A stretch of 64,000 nt of DNA from Paenibacillus rhizophilus (lineage in GTDB: Bacteria > Bacillota > Bacilli > Paenibacillales > Paenibacillaceae), in assembly GCF_003854965.1 (NCBI RefSeq), contig NZ_RQPI01000008.1, positions 152,517 to 216,516 on the forward strand. The letters are read 5' to 3'. Positions 8,966-17,533 of this stretch are shown here, piece by piece (within the stretch, counting starts at the first letter, position 1; the number at the start of each line of letters is the position of its first letter). The position numbers and the translations under genes are program-made. Below the pieces are notes generated by a model that was given only the letters and a program-made list of their open reading frames with translations, did no database searches and was not told the DNA's origin.

Positions 8966-8994
8966 TTTACAAATCCCCCATTCCATTATATTCT
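8966..8994 (+). promoter_or_regulatory. Sigma-A-like promoter for small secreted protein
   Basis: TTTACA at 8966-8971, a 17-bp spacer and TATTCT at 8989-8994 make a fair sigma-A promoter. Its -10 box and probable start point are covered by palindrome site C (8990-9005), an arrangement that suits repression. Confidence 0.5.
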
Positions 8995-9005
8995 TTATAA
9001 AGAAC
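8990..9005. promoter_or_regulatory. SinR-type palindromic operator (site C)
   Basis: ATTCTTTATAAAGAAC has one mismatch to the perfect palindrome. It lies 47 bp upstream of the small secreted protein and about 225 bp upstream of the divergent exporter gene, so it could act on either. A reverse-strand TATAAT (8985-8990) abuts it on the exporter side. Confidence 0.7.
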
Positions 9006-9051
9006 TACCTTGTAGTTAATTTAGACTATACGAAAGAGAGGACTCGGAAGT

Positions 9052-9378
9052 ATGGTAACGTGTATGAAGAAATACACACGGCTCACGCTGATTGTGCTGC
9101 TTCTCAGTGCGATCATGCTGCCGGCCTCTGCCTATGCATCCTCCGGCTCGGCAGAAGCGAAGTATTCCTCTTCTTATGCGACCTCCTTTTTATCCTCACT
9201 GACCAACGTGTTTGCCTCCTGGTTTGACAAGGAAGCAACAACGTCCCAAAGCAGCAACAACACATCCGGTAATTGGTTAAGCTGGCTAAAAGGCAGGGAC
9301 TGCGATGATGAAAGGGATTGGTGGGAGGACAATCAGCATGATTCCTACAAGCTGTGGAAAAAGTATTACGGTTACTGA
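9052..9378 (+). CDS. Small secreted protein of unknown function
   Basis: The 108-aa product has a typical signal peptide (KKYTRLTLIVLLLS, cleavage likely after AYAS) and a Ser/Thr/Asn-rich mature part. It ends in a highly charged, aromatic tail containing DWWEDN and KLWKKYYGY. I recognise no family. The start is ATG 9052 after GAGAGGA with nine-base spacing; ATG 9064 would also keep the signal. It has its own promoter overlapped by operator site C and a strong shared terminator behind it. The same operator class precedes the eps operon, so it is a candidate biofilm or surface component; that is inference from regulation only. Confidence 0.75.
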   Translation: MVTCMKKYTRLTLIVLLLSAIMLPASAYASSGSAEAKYSSSYATSFLSSLTNVFASWFDKEATTSQSSNNTSGNWLSWLKGRDCDDERDWWEDNQHDSYKLWKKYYGY

Positions 9379-9383
9379 ATTAG

Positions 9384-9416
9384 AATGGCCCGGGATTTTC
9401 CCCGGGCCATTTTTTT
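9384..9416. terminator. Bidirectional terminator
   Basis: An 11-bp perfect stem (AATGGCCCGGG and its complement) is followed by a run of seven T on the plus strand. It serves the small secreted protein and, in the other direction, the convergent SLH protein gene, whose stop is at 9419. Confidence 0.9.
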
Positions 9417-9418
9417 AC

Positions 9419-12400
9419 TTATTGCTGGATATTTCCGCTCTGCACGTCATTGCTCTTAAGAGCCAGTACGGCCTTATTAAGGATGTTGTTCTTGACTGTA
9501 TAGGGCGGCGCATTTGTACCCGCATAGATCGTGGAAATGCCTACAGCGGCGATATTGGAAGTGACGGTATTGCCGATAATCGATACGTTGAAGACATCGG
9601 CGGGATCATTTCGTTTCCAGTAGTCGTTGATTTTGATCAGCTCAACCGAAGTCCGCGCAAGCTTCATGGCTGTCACCGTATTATTTTCGAGAACGACTCG
9701 ATTAGCCGTTTCAACCGTAATGGCCGAAGCATCGCCCTTAACGTTGAACTTGGAGTTCGTGATCTTCAGATCCAGATTGGCATGGCTTGCGATAAGGGCG
9801 GTGCTGCCGGTAGCGTTGGAGGCAAAAGTGCAATTATCGAAGCTGTATACGCCATTGGCTACAATCGGTGACCCGAACCGGCTGCCGTCCGCAGCTTCAA
9901 ATATAGAGTTCGTGTACGTGCCCTGCGGTAAAGTCATGCCTTGGGCAGAGTTGAATCCTAGAACCTTGATATTATTAAATGCCGATCCCGGTTTGGGATT
10001 GCCGTTGAAGCTGGCGAAGGCCGCTTCTCCAGCTACTGTAACATTGGAGACCTCGATGGCTTCCCCGCTTATGGCAAAGCCCGCATCCACTTTCTTTGTA
10101 ATCTGAATATTCACATTGGAGACTTTGACGCCTTTCGGATTCTTGGCGCTGACGGACAATTTGCCGTTGGTGATCTCCATACCGTCGATGATAATATTGG
10201 GCCCTTGGAAGAAGGTGCCGGAATCATTCATCCGGTTACCCAGGAAGGATGCATCATGATAGGCGATAATCCGGGTAGCGTCAAAGTGATTGTTGACGAC
10301 CTTTGCATTTTTGAACGTCTCGGATACCGCAAGTCCGATGATGCCCTTCGAGGCCAGATGGTTGCCCTCAACGGTTGCGTCATGCCCGTCATACAGGATG
10401 ACGTCATAAACCGCATTATTGTAGAATTCATTGTTTTTAATAAAAATATTGGTGTTCAGGTTTCCGTTCTCGCCGTATCCGCCTTCCACATCAATGCCCG
10501 ATTGCGGCGCGATCCCTTTGATGTCGTGCAGGATGTTGTTCATGATCAGCGCATTGTCGGCGCCGCCCACTGTAATGCCCTGGCGGCGGTTATAAGCGAA
10601 CTCGGAATTTTTAACAACCGGATTCTGGGTGACGGTCCGGTTCCAAGCCTCCAGATAGGCGCCGGTTGACGAGGCTTTAATAAATACCAGATGGAAGTAT
10701 GCCGCACCGTCCGGTATCGTCATGATTTCTCTCGCCACAGCCGGCTGACTCTTGATGAAGGACCCGTCCGTACGATAGAAATACACGGTAAAGTTGCCGG
10801 GCAGATTGGCTATGTTGGAAATTTCGAAGGTCCGCTCCGTCTTGAAGATGGCGTTGTTAAAATAAATGCCGTCTTTGGTCCGGACCTTGGTGCTGTCGCT
10901 GATCGGCTGGCCGGTTGCGCCGATTCCGCCGGAGACGAAGCTGGCTGCGTACAGATCCTTAAACATGGTGCCAAAGCCGCCAAGCACCAGCCCGTCGCCG
11001 GTGAAATACATCGCTTTGACGCCATCTATCGTTGTATTCTTCGCGCCTTCAACAAAAATGCCGTATCCGCCTTCGTGGGTGCCCGTATTATAAGGGTCCC
11101 GCTGGGAATAGTCATGGGTCTGCTTGTCGCCAAGGTACGTTCCGCCGCGAAGCGTTACATTGTTGGCGCCGTACCCGACATACATGACATCGTATCGTTC
11201 CTTGCCGTTGGTTTCTTTCTGAAGGACGGCATCCATCGGCAGATCGAACAGCATATCGCCGACCATGGCGATCCGGCTGTTCTTGTCGATGAGATAGGTT
11301 CCGGACGGAAGGGTTGTTGCCGTGATGCCTTTCTGACGGGCCCAGATCAAGGCATTGTTAATGCCCTTGACGGTCTCCACCGGGTGAGTTCCATCGTTAT
11401 AAATGCCCCACCGCGCAAGATCAATCAGATAGTGCGTCGGCGATGCCGACACGGGAGCGCTCAGGGGCGAGCGGTTTCCGCTGGTGTCTACGGCTTCCAA
11501 CTGAACGCTGTACGCCACGCCGAAATCCAGCCCTTTAGCCTCGTAAAAGTTCTGCAAGAGAGGCTCGGCATTCATTTTTTGTCCGCCCACATAAATATTG
11601 TAACCGGCCAAATCGCTTTCCGTACCGGCCGCCCAGGAGACGGAAACTTTGCTTGGACCGCCCGCGGCCGATACCTGCGCGGGGGTAGCCGGCGGTACAA
11701 TGTCCTTCGTCCGGATGGAAAGGCCGATGCCGGTTGAAGTCTTCACAACCGTATAAACCGTTTTGAGCGTGAAAGAATATTCTGTTTCCCCGGAGAGTCC
11801 TTCCGCTTTGTATCTGCCGTCTGACGAAGAACCGATCAGCACACCGCCCAGGTAAATATCCACCCGGTTAAAATTGGGGGAGGAGGGATTGTTCCAGGTC
11901 AGCGTTACGGATGTGCCGTCGTCCACAGCAGTCAACCCGCTGATTTCCTCGGGAGCCGAGTAATCCGCGTCTTGCGGTGTGGCGGATATCGGGATTGAAG
12001 GCCCCGATTCAATCTGGGCGTCATTTACAGCGGTCACATACAGACTGTAGCTTTGGCCATTTGTCAGCCCGTTCAGCATATAGGTGTCTCCGGTTACCGT
12101 AGCGGTATTGCTCTTAGTGCCGTCCCGATAGACATTGTAGCCGATAATGCCGCTCTCGCCGTTCTCCGTCCAATTTAGCCGCACGGCTTCGTCCGAAGCG
12201 GAAGCGGACAGTCCGGCCGGAGGAGACGGAAGACTGGCAGGCGCTGTCGTCACGCTTAACTCAGTGCCTGCAGACTCCATGCCGGTCATGTTTACGGTCT
12301 TCAATACATAATGGTGGGTTGTGCCGGGAAGCAGACCGGTTTCCTGATAGAACGTATCAGCTGTCGCTGCCTTCAGGCTTCCTTCTTTATAAATGTTAAC

Positions 12401-13489
12401 GGCTTTAAAATCGGGATACGCCGGGTTGAACCAGGTAAAAGACAAGCCTGTTTTACCGCTGAGCGACTTCAAGCCGGAAACTTCCTGCAGCACAGGCGCT
12501 TCGCTAGGAGCGGGAGTCGGCTCTGGAGCGGGCGTCATGCCGGGCGCCGGAGCGGGAGTCGGCTCGGGAGCGGGTGTCATGCCGGGCGCCGGAGCGGGAG
12601 TCGGCTCTGGAGCCGGAGTGGGAGTAGGCTCGGGCGCCGGAGCCGCCGCAGCCGGATCGGCAGAGGCGGAAGGAAGCGGCGATGGCGAAGGAGCCGGTGC
12701 TGCCGGAGCAACCGGAGCATCGCCGCCGGATCCGCCACCGCCGCCGATGGCAGCCATCAAACCCGCAGCGGCCGGTTCGCTCGCGGGAACGCCTTCCGGC
12801 GAAGCGGATGGGCTGACTTGCGGCGGCGCCGATTCGTCGGGCGAGCCGGCGGCGCCGATCCGCAGATCCTGGTAGAGCGTTCTGCCGAGCAGGGCGGCGA
12901 ATTCGGAGCGGGTCACCTTTTTGGACGGCTGAAACTTGCCGTTCTCGTCTCCGGCCGCGATGCCGTTCGTTACCAGCTTGGAAATGGACGAAGCGGCCCA
13001 GTGGTCGTCGGTGTCGGAAACATGGGCTGCGGCATTCGCGCCCTGGCTGTCCAGATTAAAGGCGCGCGCGATGAGCACGGCGCTGTCGGCCCGGGTAAGC
13101 GTCTCGCTGGGGCGGAACGTGCCGTCCGCATAACCGGTAATAAGATTGGACTTCTTCGCGGCTTTAATATAGGGATAAGCCCAATATTCCGTCGACACAT
13201 CGGAAATAGCCTGCGGATCATCCCCATTGGAGTCAACGCCGATGCCGCTTGCCTGCACGAGGATTTTTACGGCTTCCGCCCGGGTAATCGGATTGTCCGG
13301 ACGGAAGGTTCCGTCGTCATACCCGCCGATAAGCTGCTGCTCTTTTAAGCGAGAGATTTCTTGATGTGCCCAGTGCTTGGGCGAAATGTCCGAGAACAGA
13401 ACCGGACTGGCTGCCTCCGCCTGGGGGAATGTCGGCGTCAGCAAGGCGACGATAATAAGAACAATGAGGGTAAATGCTGTTTTTTTCAT
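9419..13489 (-). CDS. SLH-anchored surface protein with Fn3 domains and a parallel beta-helix
   Basis: This 1356-aa protein has a signal peptide ending near residue 27 and three SLH domains (about 30-205, each with the FRP...TRAE-type core) that bind secondary wall polymer. A Pro/Ala/Thr-rich stalk follows (about 210-330). Then come roughly four fibronectin type III domains (335-680) and a right-handed parallel beta-helix of pectate-lyase-like type (685-1356). The beta-helix is paralogous to almost the whole secreted protein at 13744; both contain RRQGITVGGADN and SGIDVEGGYGENGNLNTN. Such helices often bind or cleave acidic polysaccharide. It is divergent from its paralogue and close to eps, so it may hold or trim the matrix; enzymatic activity is not established. 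Confidence 0.85.
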   Translation of the reverse strand: MKKTAFTLIVLIIVALLTPTFPQAEAASPVLFSDISPKHWAHQEISRLKEQQLIGGYDDGTFRPDNPITRAEAVKILVQASGIGVDSNGDDPQAISDVSTEYWAYPYIKAAKKSNLITGYADGTFRPSETLTRADSAVLIARAFNLDSQGANAAAHVSDTDDHWAASSISKLVTNGIAAGDENGKFQPSKKVTRSEFAALLGRTLYQDLRIGAAGSPDESAPPQVSPSASPEGVPASEPAAAGLMAAIGGGGGSGGDAPVAPAAPAPSPSPLPSASADPAAAAPAPEPTPTPAPEPTPAPAPGMTPAPEPTPAPAPGMTPAPEPTPAPSEAPVLQEVSGLKSLSGKTGLSFTWFNPAYPDFKAVNIYKEGSLKAATADTFYQETGLLPGTTHHYVLKTVNMTGMESAGTELSVTTAPASLPSPPAGLSASASDEAVRLNWTENGESGIIGYNVYRDGTKSNTATVTGDTYMLNGLTNGQSYSLYVTAVNDAQIESGPSIPISATPQDADYSAPEEISGLTAVDDGTSVTLTWNNPSSPNFNRVDIYLGGVLIGSSSDGRYKAEGLSGETEYSFTLKTVYTVVKTSTGIGLSIRTKDIVPPATPAQVSAAGGPSKVSVSWAAGTESDLAGYNIYVGGQKMNAEPLLQNFYEAKGLDFGVAYSVQLEAVDTSGNRSPLSAPVSASPTHYLIDLARWGIYNDGTHPVETVKGINNALIWARQKGITATTLPSGTYLIDKNSRIAMVGDMLFDLPMDAVLQKETNGKERYDVMYVGYGANNVTLRGGTYLGDKQTHDYSQRDPYNTGTHEGGYGIFVEGAKNTTIDGVKAMYFTGDGLVLGGFGTMFKDLYAASFVSGGIGATGQPISDSTKVRTKDGIYFNNAIFKTERTFEISNIANLPGNFTVYFYRTDGSFIKSQPAVAREIMTIPDGAAYFHLVFIKASSTGAYLEAWNRTVTQNPVVKNSEFAYNRRQGITVGGADNALIMNNILHDIKGIAPQSGIDVEGGYGENGNLNTNIFIKNNEFYNNAVYDVILYDGHDATVEGNHLASKGIIGLAVSETFKNAKVVNNHFDATRIIAYHDASFLGNRMNDSGTFFQGPNIIIDGMEITNGKLSVSAKNPKGVKVSNVNIQITKKVDAGFAISGEAIEVSNVTVAGEAAFASFNGNPKPGSAFNNIKVLGFNSAQGMTLPQGTYTNSIFEAADGSRFGSPIVANGVYSFDNCTFASNATGSTALIASHANLDLKITNSKFNVKGDASAITVETANRVVLENNTVTAMKLARTSVELIKINDYWKRNDPADVFNVSIIGNTVTSNIAAVGISTIYAGTNAPPYTVKNNILNKAVLALKSNDVQSGNIQQ
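12507..12644 (-). repeat. In-frame 42-bp tandem repeat encoding Pro-rich stalk
   Basis: Two near-identical 42-bp units (12507-12548, 12549-12590) and a decayed third encode a 14-residue unit of the form MTPAPEPTPAPAPG. The repeat lies in the linker between the SLH and Fn3 regions of the surface protein. Copy number may vary between strains. Confidence 0.85.
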
Positions 13490-13743
13490 ATGATTATCCC
13501 TTCTTCATGGAAATTTTATCAATGGAAATCGATGCCTGACATAGTTTATCGGAATTCGCAATAACGGATTGAAGACGTGAAACAGGAGATTCAAGGAAAA
13601 AAGGCGGGTCTAAAGAACTGTTTTTTTGGAGTGGGACTTAAGCCTTTCCATTCGAAAAAAAACGTGATAGTCTAAAATAGGGTAGTTCGTTTTAAAGAAC
13701 GAATGATATGCGGATGGAATCTGGAACGGGAGGACGAGATCGA
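13490..13743. other. Divergent promoter region of the two beta-helix genes
   Basis: The 254-bp gap contains palindrome site D at 13685-13700, a lone AAAGAAC half-site at 13612-13618 and a TAAAAT -10-like string at 13673-13678, six bases before site D. No -35 box stands out. Nothing coding is supported. Confidence 0.5.
13685..13700. promoter_or_regulatory. SinR-type palindromic operator (site D)
   Basis: GTTCGTTTTAAAGAAC has one mismatch in the left half and a perfect right half. It lies 43 bp before the GTG start at 13744 and would overlap the transcription start if TAAAAT at 13673 is the -10 box. Confidence 0.65.
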
Positions 13744-15882
13744 GTGAGCAAACCATTATGGAGGTTGATTCTGCCTTTGATCGTTTTGTTGCTTCTTTCG
13801 GGGTTGCCGCCCCAGATCTATGGTCAGGATTCACCCGAGCCGCAGCAGCCGGTGACGATTGAGTTGTCCAAGTGGAAGATTTACAATGACGGAACCCATC
13901 CGTCGGAAACGACCAAAGGCATCAACGCGGCTTTAGCCACGCTGCATAACAACGGAGTTAAAGCTGTGACACTGCCGTCCGGCACGTACCTGATTGATAA
14001 GGACAGCCGTATTAACATGGTCAGCGATATGACGTTTATTTTGCCGGATGACGCCGTGCTGCAAAAGGAAGCAAACGGAAAAGAGCGGTACGAAACGATG
14101 TTCCTTGGCTACGGGGTCGATAATGTCACCTTAAAGGGCGGAACTTATAGCGGTGATAAAGACCAGCATGATTTCTCCAAAAAGGACAGTCCGCACAGCC
14201 CGGGTACGCATGAGAACGGATACGGCATATTGATGGAGGGAGCGTCAAATGTTATGGTCGACGGCGTCAAGACCGTTAATTTTACCGGAGACGGAATGGC
14301 AATCGGCGGCGTTGGCACCTTAATCAAAGACCTGTATGAGGGAGGGTTTGTTACCGGAGCGCTCGATGCTAAAGGATATGCCGTGAAAAATAAGAACAAA
14401 ATCCGCACCCAATCGCCAATCCCGCTCACCGCTCCCGTTCTTCAAACAGAAAAGATTTTTGAAATTTCAAACGTCAAAAAGCTGCCGTATACGTTTGAAG
14501 TCTATTTCTACCAAAGCGGCGGAAAGTTCATCAAGAAGATATCGGCCAAGGCCCGCGATCAAATGGCTATTCCGCCCGGAGCCGCCTATTGTCATCTTGT
14601 GCTGAATCAGGCGTCCTCCAAGGGCGGCTATCTGGAAGTATGGAACCGTGTCGTCAGCCGGAACATTACGGTCCGAAACTCGGAGTCCGCATTCAACCGC
14701 CGCCAGGGCATTACGGTCGGCGGAGCCGACAATGTTCTGATTACCGGAAATCGGCTTCATGATATCAAGGGAACGGCTCCTCAGTCCGGTATTGATGTGG
14801 AGGGCGGATACGGGGAGAACGGCAATCTGAACACCAACATCACGATTAAAAACAATGAGTTCTACAACAACGCCGCATATGACGCTATTCTTTACGACGG
14901 ACGCAGCGCCTGGGTGGACGGAAATCATTTTGCTTCCAAGGGAGCCATTGGACTTGCGGTATCCCCGCCATTCAGCAACGCGTGGGTCTCAGATAATCAT
15001 TTTGACGGTACACGCATCTATGCCTATCATGATGTCTATTTGCAAAATAATGCCATGAACGATTCCGTAACCTTTTTCGAAGGGCCGAATATTGTTATTG
15101 ATGGAATGAAGATCACGAACGGCACACTCGCCCTAAGCGCGAAAGAGGCCTACGGAATCAAGGTATCCAATGTTGATATTGCAATTACGCAAAAAGTGGA
15201 TGCGGGTCTCAGCGTCAACAATCAACCGGTGCGCCTCTCCAATGTCACGATAACCGGGGAACCCTCCCTGCGGAGTCTTTCAGGAAATGCGGTTTCCGGA
15301 AGTGTGTTCGATCATTTGAAGGTTATAGGCTACAACTCGGCTTATGGGCTGTCCCTGCCTCCGGGAACCTATAAGGACAGCCGGTTCGAGGCGGCGGAAG
15401 GCGGGAAATTCGGCACACTTTCAGCCGTTCTGACCGGAGAGTATGTGTTTGATGGCTGTACTTTTAGAGGAAATACTAACGGTGCGGGCATGCTGTACGC
15501 CGAGAACAAGCAATTAAAGCTGACCGTGAAGAACTCCGCTTTCGAGCTGCCCGGCAATATGCAGGCTATCAGTATTCAAGCGGCTCAAAGCGTCCTTGTG
15601 GAGAACAATGTTGTGGACGCGGAGCACCTGACTTCCAAAAGTACGGAGATTGTTAAAATCAACGATTATTGGAAGCGGAACGACCCGTACGATGTGGGGA
15701 GCGCCGTGATCCGGAAGAACAAGATTACTAGTAATCTGCAGGCCGTAGGGATCTCGACAGAGTATGCCGGAATACAGGCGCCTCCTTATACAATAGAAGG
15801 GAATACTCTTGTTAATGCGCAGCTCTCATTGAAAGCCAATGATAGAGTCAATAATAATATATTGCAGCAGCTTAAATATTGA
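13744..15882 (+). CDS. Secreted parallel beta-helix protein
   Basis: The 712-aa product has a signal peptide (LILPLIVLLLLSGLPP) followed directly by a right-handed parallel beta-helix. It is a paralogue of the C-terminal half of the SLH protein at 9419, without SLH, stalk or Fn3 domains. Both open the domain with YNDGTHP and a PSGTYLID strand, as in pectate-lyase/glycosidase-type helices. Start: GTG 13744 with GGGAGGA nine bases upstream; the ATG at 13708 has no ribosome site and nearly touches the operator. As an unanchored partner of the SLH form it may be released into the matrix. Polysaccharide lyase, hydrolase or epimerase activity is possible; no catalytic residues were identified. Confidence 0.83.
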   Translation: MSKPLWRLILPLIVLLLLSGLPPQIYGQDSPEPQQPVTIELSKWKIYNDGTHPSETTKGINAALATLHNNGVKAVTLPSGTYLIDKDSRINMVSDMTFILPDDAVLQKEANGKERYETMFLGYGVDNVTLKGGTYSGDKDQHDFSKKDSPHSPGTHENGYGILMEGASNVMVDGVKTVNFTGDGMAIGGVGTLIKDLYEGGFVTGALDAKGYAVKNKNKIRTQSPIPLTAPVLQTEKIFEISNVKKLPYTFEVYFYQSGGKFIKKISAKARDQMAIPPGAAYCHLVLNQASSKGGYLEVWNRVVSRNITVRNSESAFNRRQGITVGGADNVLITGNRLHDIKGTAPQSGIDVEGGYGENGNLNTNITIKNNEFYNNAAYDAILYDGRSAWVDGNHFASKGAIGLAVSPPFSNAWVSDNHFDGTRIYAYHDVYLQNNAMNDSVTFFEGPNIVIDGMKITNGTLALSAKEAYGIKVSNVDIAITQKVDAGLSVNNQPVRLSNVTITGEPSLRSLSGNAVSGSVFDHLKVIGYNSAYGLSLPPGTYKDSRFEAAEGGKFGTLSAVLTGEYVFDGCTFRGNTNGAGMLYAENKQLKLTVKNSAFELPGNMQAISIQAAQSVLVENNVVDAEHLTSKSTEIVKINDYWKRNDPYDVGSAVIRKNKITSNLQAVGISTEYAGIQAPPYTIEGNTLVNAQLSLKANDRVNNNILQQLKY

Positions 15883-15892
15883 CCGGGCAAAG

Positions 15893-15940
15893 AAGCGGCT
15901 CCAGATGTCATGCAGGGATGACTGGTGGCCGCTTTTTTTT
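15893..15940 (+). terminator. Terminator after secreted beta-helix gene
   Basis: AAGCGGC pairs with GCCGCTT, with further pairing of CCAG/CTGG and GTCAT/ATGAC inside, followed by eight T. Confidence 0.9.
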
Positions 15941-16007
15941 GTGCGCATGAACGAACGATTGGTGATCTTAATAACAAACGAAATCAACATAATTAAGGGG
16001 ATAATAG

Positions 16008-16036
16008 TTGACATGTTCTATATAAAGAACTAAAAT
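16008..16036 (+). promoter_or_regulatory. eps operon sigma-A promoter
   Basis: TTGACA at 16008-16013, exactly 17 bp, then TAAAAT at 16031-16036. The spacer is one T plus the complete 16-bp palindrome site E, so a bound repressor would block polymerase directly. Confidence 0.85.
16015..16030. promoter_or_regulatory. SinR-type palindromic operator (site E)
   Basis: GTTCTATATAAAGAAC has one mismatch in the left half. It fills the -35/-10 spacer of the eps promoter. Confidence 0.8.
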
Positions 16037-16047
16037 TAACGCACAAC

Positions 16048-16063
16048 GTTCTTTATTAAGTTA
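16048..16063. promoter_or_regulatory. Second SinR-type half-site at eps (site F)
   Basis: GTTCTTTATTAAGTTA has a perfect left half-site but a poor right half. It lies just downstream of the probable eps start point. B. subtilis eps also carries more than one SinR site. Confidence 0.5.
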
Positions 16064-16084
16064 CTCTTTAAAGTGGGTGAAAAT

Positions 16085-16831
16085 ATGGAAGATGAGAACG
16101 CGGCATACGAAAAACAATCTCCAGCGAGAGCCCCGGTCAAGGAAATCAATCTGAAAGAATGGGCTTTAGTCATCAAAAGGAGAATATGGATTATTCTCCT
16201 GCCGACCCTCCTTTTTGCCGTGCTGGGGGGACTGTACAGTTCACAGCCGGAAGTGCCCCTGTACTCCTCTTCGGCCAGAATCATGATTCCCGCGACTACA
16301 CCCGAGCAGCTCAGCACAATCAAAGTGTTCATTCGGGAACCGGTCGTTCTGGAACGAGTGATCCAGGAGACGGGAATCCCCAGATCGCCTGGAGGTTTGC
16401 GCGGTCAGATCAGCGTGGACAGTGTGGACAATTCCATCATTACGCTCATTTCGGTTGTCGACACGGACCCTGCGGTCGCGCCGCAGCTCGCCAATGCCGT
16501 CGTTCGCGTCTTTGCTGATGAAGTAAGCAAGCGTATGGGCTTTACCGGGATCAGTTTTCTTACTGAAGCGGCAGAATCGCCGAATCCCGCGCCGATTAAT
16601 CCGCCGAGCGACCGTGCGCTGAAGGTAGGGTTGTTTGCCGGTCTTGTCATCGGTTTGGGTCTGGCCTTCTTGCTGGATTCGCTGGATGACACCCTGCGCT
16701 CCGAGAAAGATATTGAACGGATATTAGGCATCGATACACTGGGGCAGGTTTCCAAATTCCAGCGGAAAAACCTCTCGGGCAATTCCAGAAGAAAAAATGA
16801 GTATATACGAGGTGAAGCCATTGGCTCATAG
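16085..16831 (+). CDS. epsA: Polysaccharide chain-length regulator / kinase modulator (EpsA/YveK-like)
   Basis: This 248-aa Wzz-type protein has a membrane segment near residues 30-50 (WIILLPTLLFAVLGG) and another near 182-202 (VGLFAGLVIGLGLAFLLDSL), flanking an extracellular loop. The Pro-rich PAPINPPSDRALK motif precedes the second segment, as is usual in the family. In Gram-positive bacteria such proteins set chain length and activate the separate tyrosine kinase, here the next gene. It is first in the eps operon, under the promoter/operator at 16008. ATG 16085 was chosen over GTG 16073; the ribosome site GGGTGA is modest. Family call is secure, the symbol follows the B. subtilis gene order. 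Confidence 0.88.
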   Translation: MEDENAAYEKQSPARAPVKEINLKEWALVIKRRIWIILLPTLLFAVLGGLYSSQPEVPLYSSSARIMIPATTPEQLSTIKVFIREPVVLERVIQETGIPRSPGGLRGQISVDSVDNSIITLISVVDTDPAVAPQLANAVVRVFADEVSKRMGFTGISFLTEAAESPNPAPINPPSDRALKVGLFAGLVIGLGLAFLLDSLDDTLRSEKDIERILGIDTLGQVSKFQRKNLSGNSRRKNEYIRGEAIGS

Positions 16832-17480
16832 GGAGAAAAAATTGGATTCACGGTCGGTTCACGGCTGTCTTCTCATTCATAATAATCCCGCGGCGGCTGC
16901 CTCCGAGCAGTACAGAAGGATACGGAACAACATTCGGATTGCTTCGGGGAAAAAAGAGCGGCTTTCACTGGTCATTACTTCTCCTTCGTCTGGGGAAGGG
17001 AAATCGACTTCTGCCGTGAATTTGGCGATCAGCTTCGCCCAGCGGGGAGATAAAGTGCTGCTTGTGGACGCCAATGTCAGGAACCCGATTCTGAATCAGG
17101 TGTTCGGCATCAAGCAATGGCCCGGACTCTCCGACGGATTGGCCATCGGAATTGAATTTAACGAAATCGTATATCCGACGAACATTGATGGGCTGGCCGT
17201 CATTCCTGGCGGGTCGCCTATGCCGGGAGCGGCTGATCTGCTGGACTCCCAGGCGATGAAGGAATTACTGGAGCGGGCCAAAGCCGAATATACCGTCATC
17301 CTGATCGACAGCCCGGCGGTGCTGGATACCCCGGACGCGATTGCGCTGGCGGGCCGGTGCGATGGGGTCGTACTCATTCTCCGCAGCGGAAAGACGCAGC
17401 AGAAGAATGCCTTTGAAGCGAAGCGTCTGCTGGATTTCGGGAAAGTGAAAATTTTAGGAAGCCTGCTTAACCGGAGTTAG
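16797..17480 (+). CDS. epsB: Bacterial tyrosine kinase (EpsB/CpsD-like)
   Basis: The 227-aa cytoplasmic BY-kinase has Walker A SPSSGEGKST near residue 62, a Walker A'-like strand VLLVDANVRNP near 86 and Walker B VILIDSP near 165. It would phosphorylate itself or sugar enzymes and control polymer export together with the EpsA-like modulator. Oddities: Asn replaces the second conserved Asp of the usual DADLR motif, and there is no Tyr cluster at the C-terminus, which ends SLLNRS. The start at ATG 16797 overlaps the upstream gene by 35 bp; a TTG near 16821 behind AGGTGA is possible. Confidence 0.85.
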   Translation: MSIYEVKPLAHREKKLDSRSVHGCLLIHNNPAAAASEQYRRIRNNIRIASGKKERLSLVITSPSSGEGKSTSAVNLAISFAQRGDKVLLVDANVRNPILNQVFGIKQWPGLSDGLAIGIEFNEIVYPTNIDGLAVIPGGSPMPGAADLLDSQAMKELLERAKAEYTVILIDSPAVLDTPDAIALAGRCDGVVLILRSGKTQQKNAFEAKRLLDFGKVKILGSLLNRS

Positions 17481-17533
17481 GAAGAGGGACGATAGCCGCA
17501 CTTCATTTGTTTTAGGGAAGGGGTGAGTGAACG

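Noticed and set aside
12507..12644. Possible CRISPR-like array
   Set aside because: Units are contiguous with no spacers and encode an in-frame Pro-rich stalk.
12311..13348. Long plus-strand open frame inside the SLH protein gene
   Set aside because: Arg/Gly-rich composition is the antisense shadow of a repetitive G/C-rich gene; no start signal or domain.
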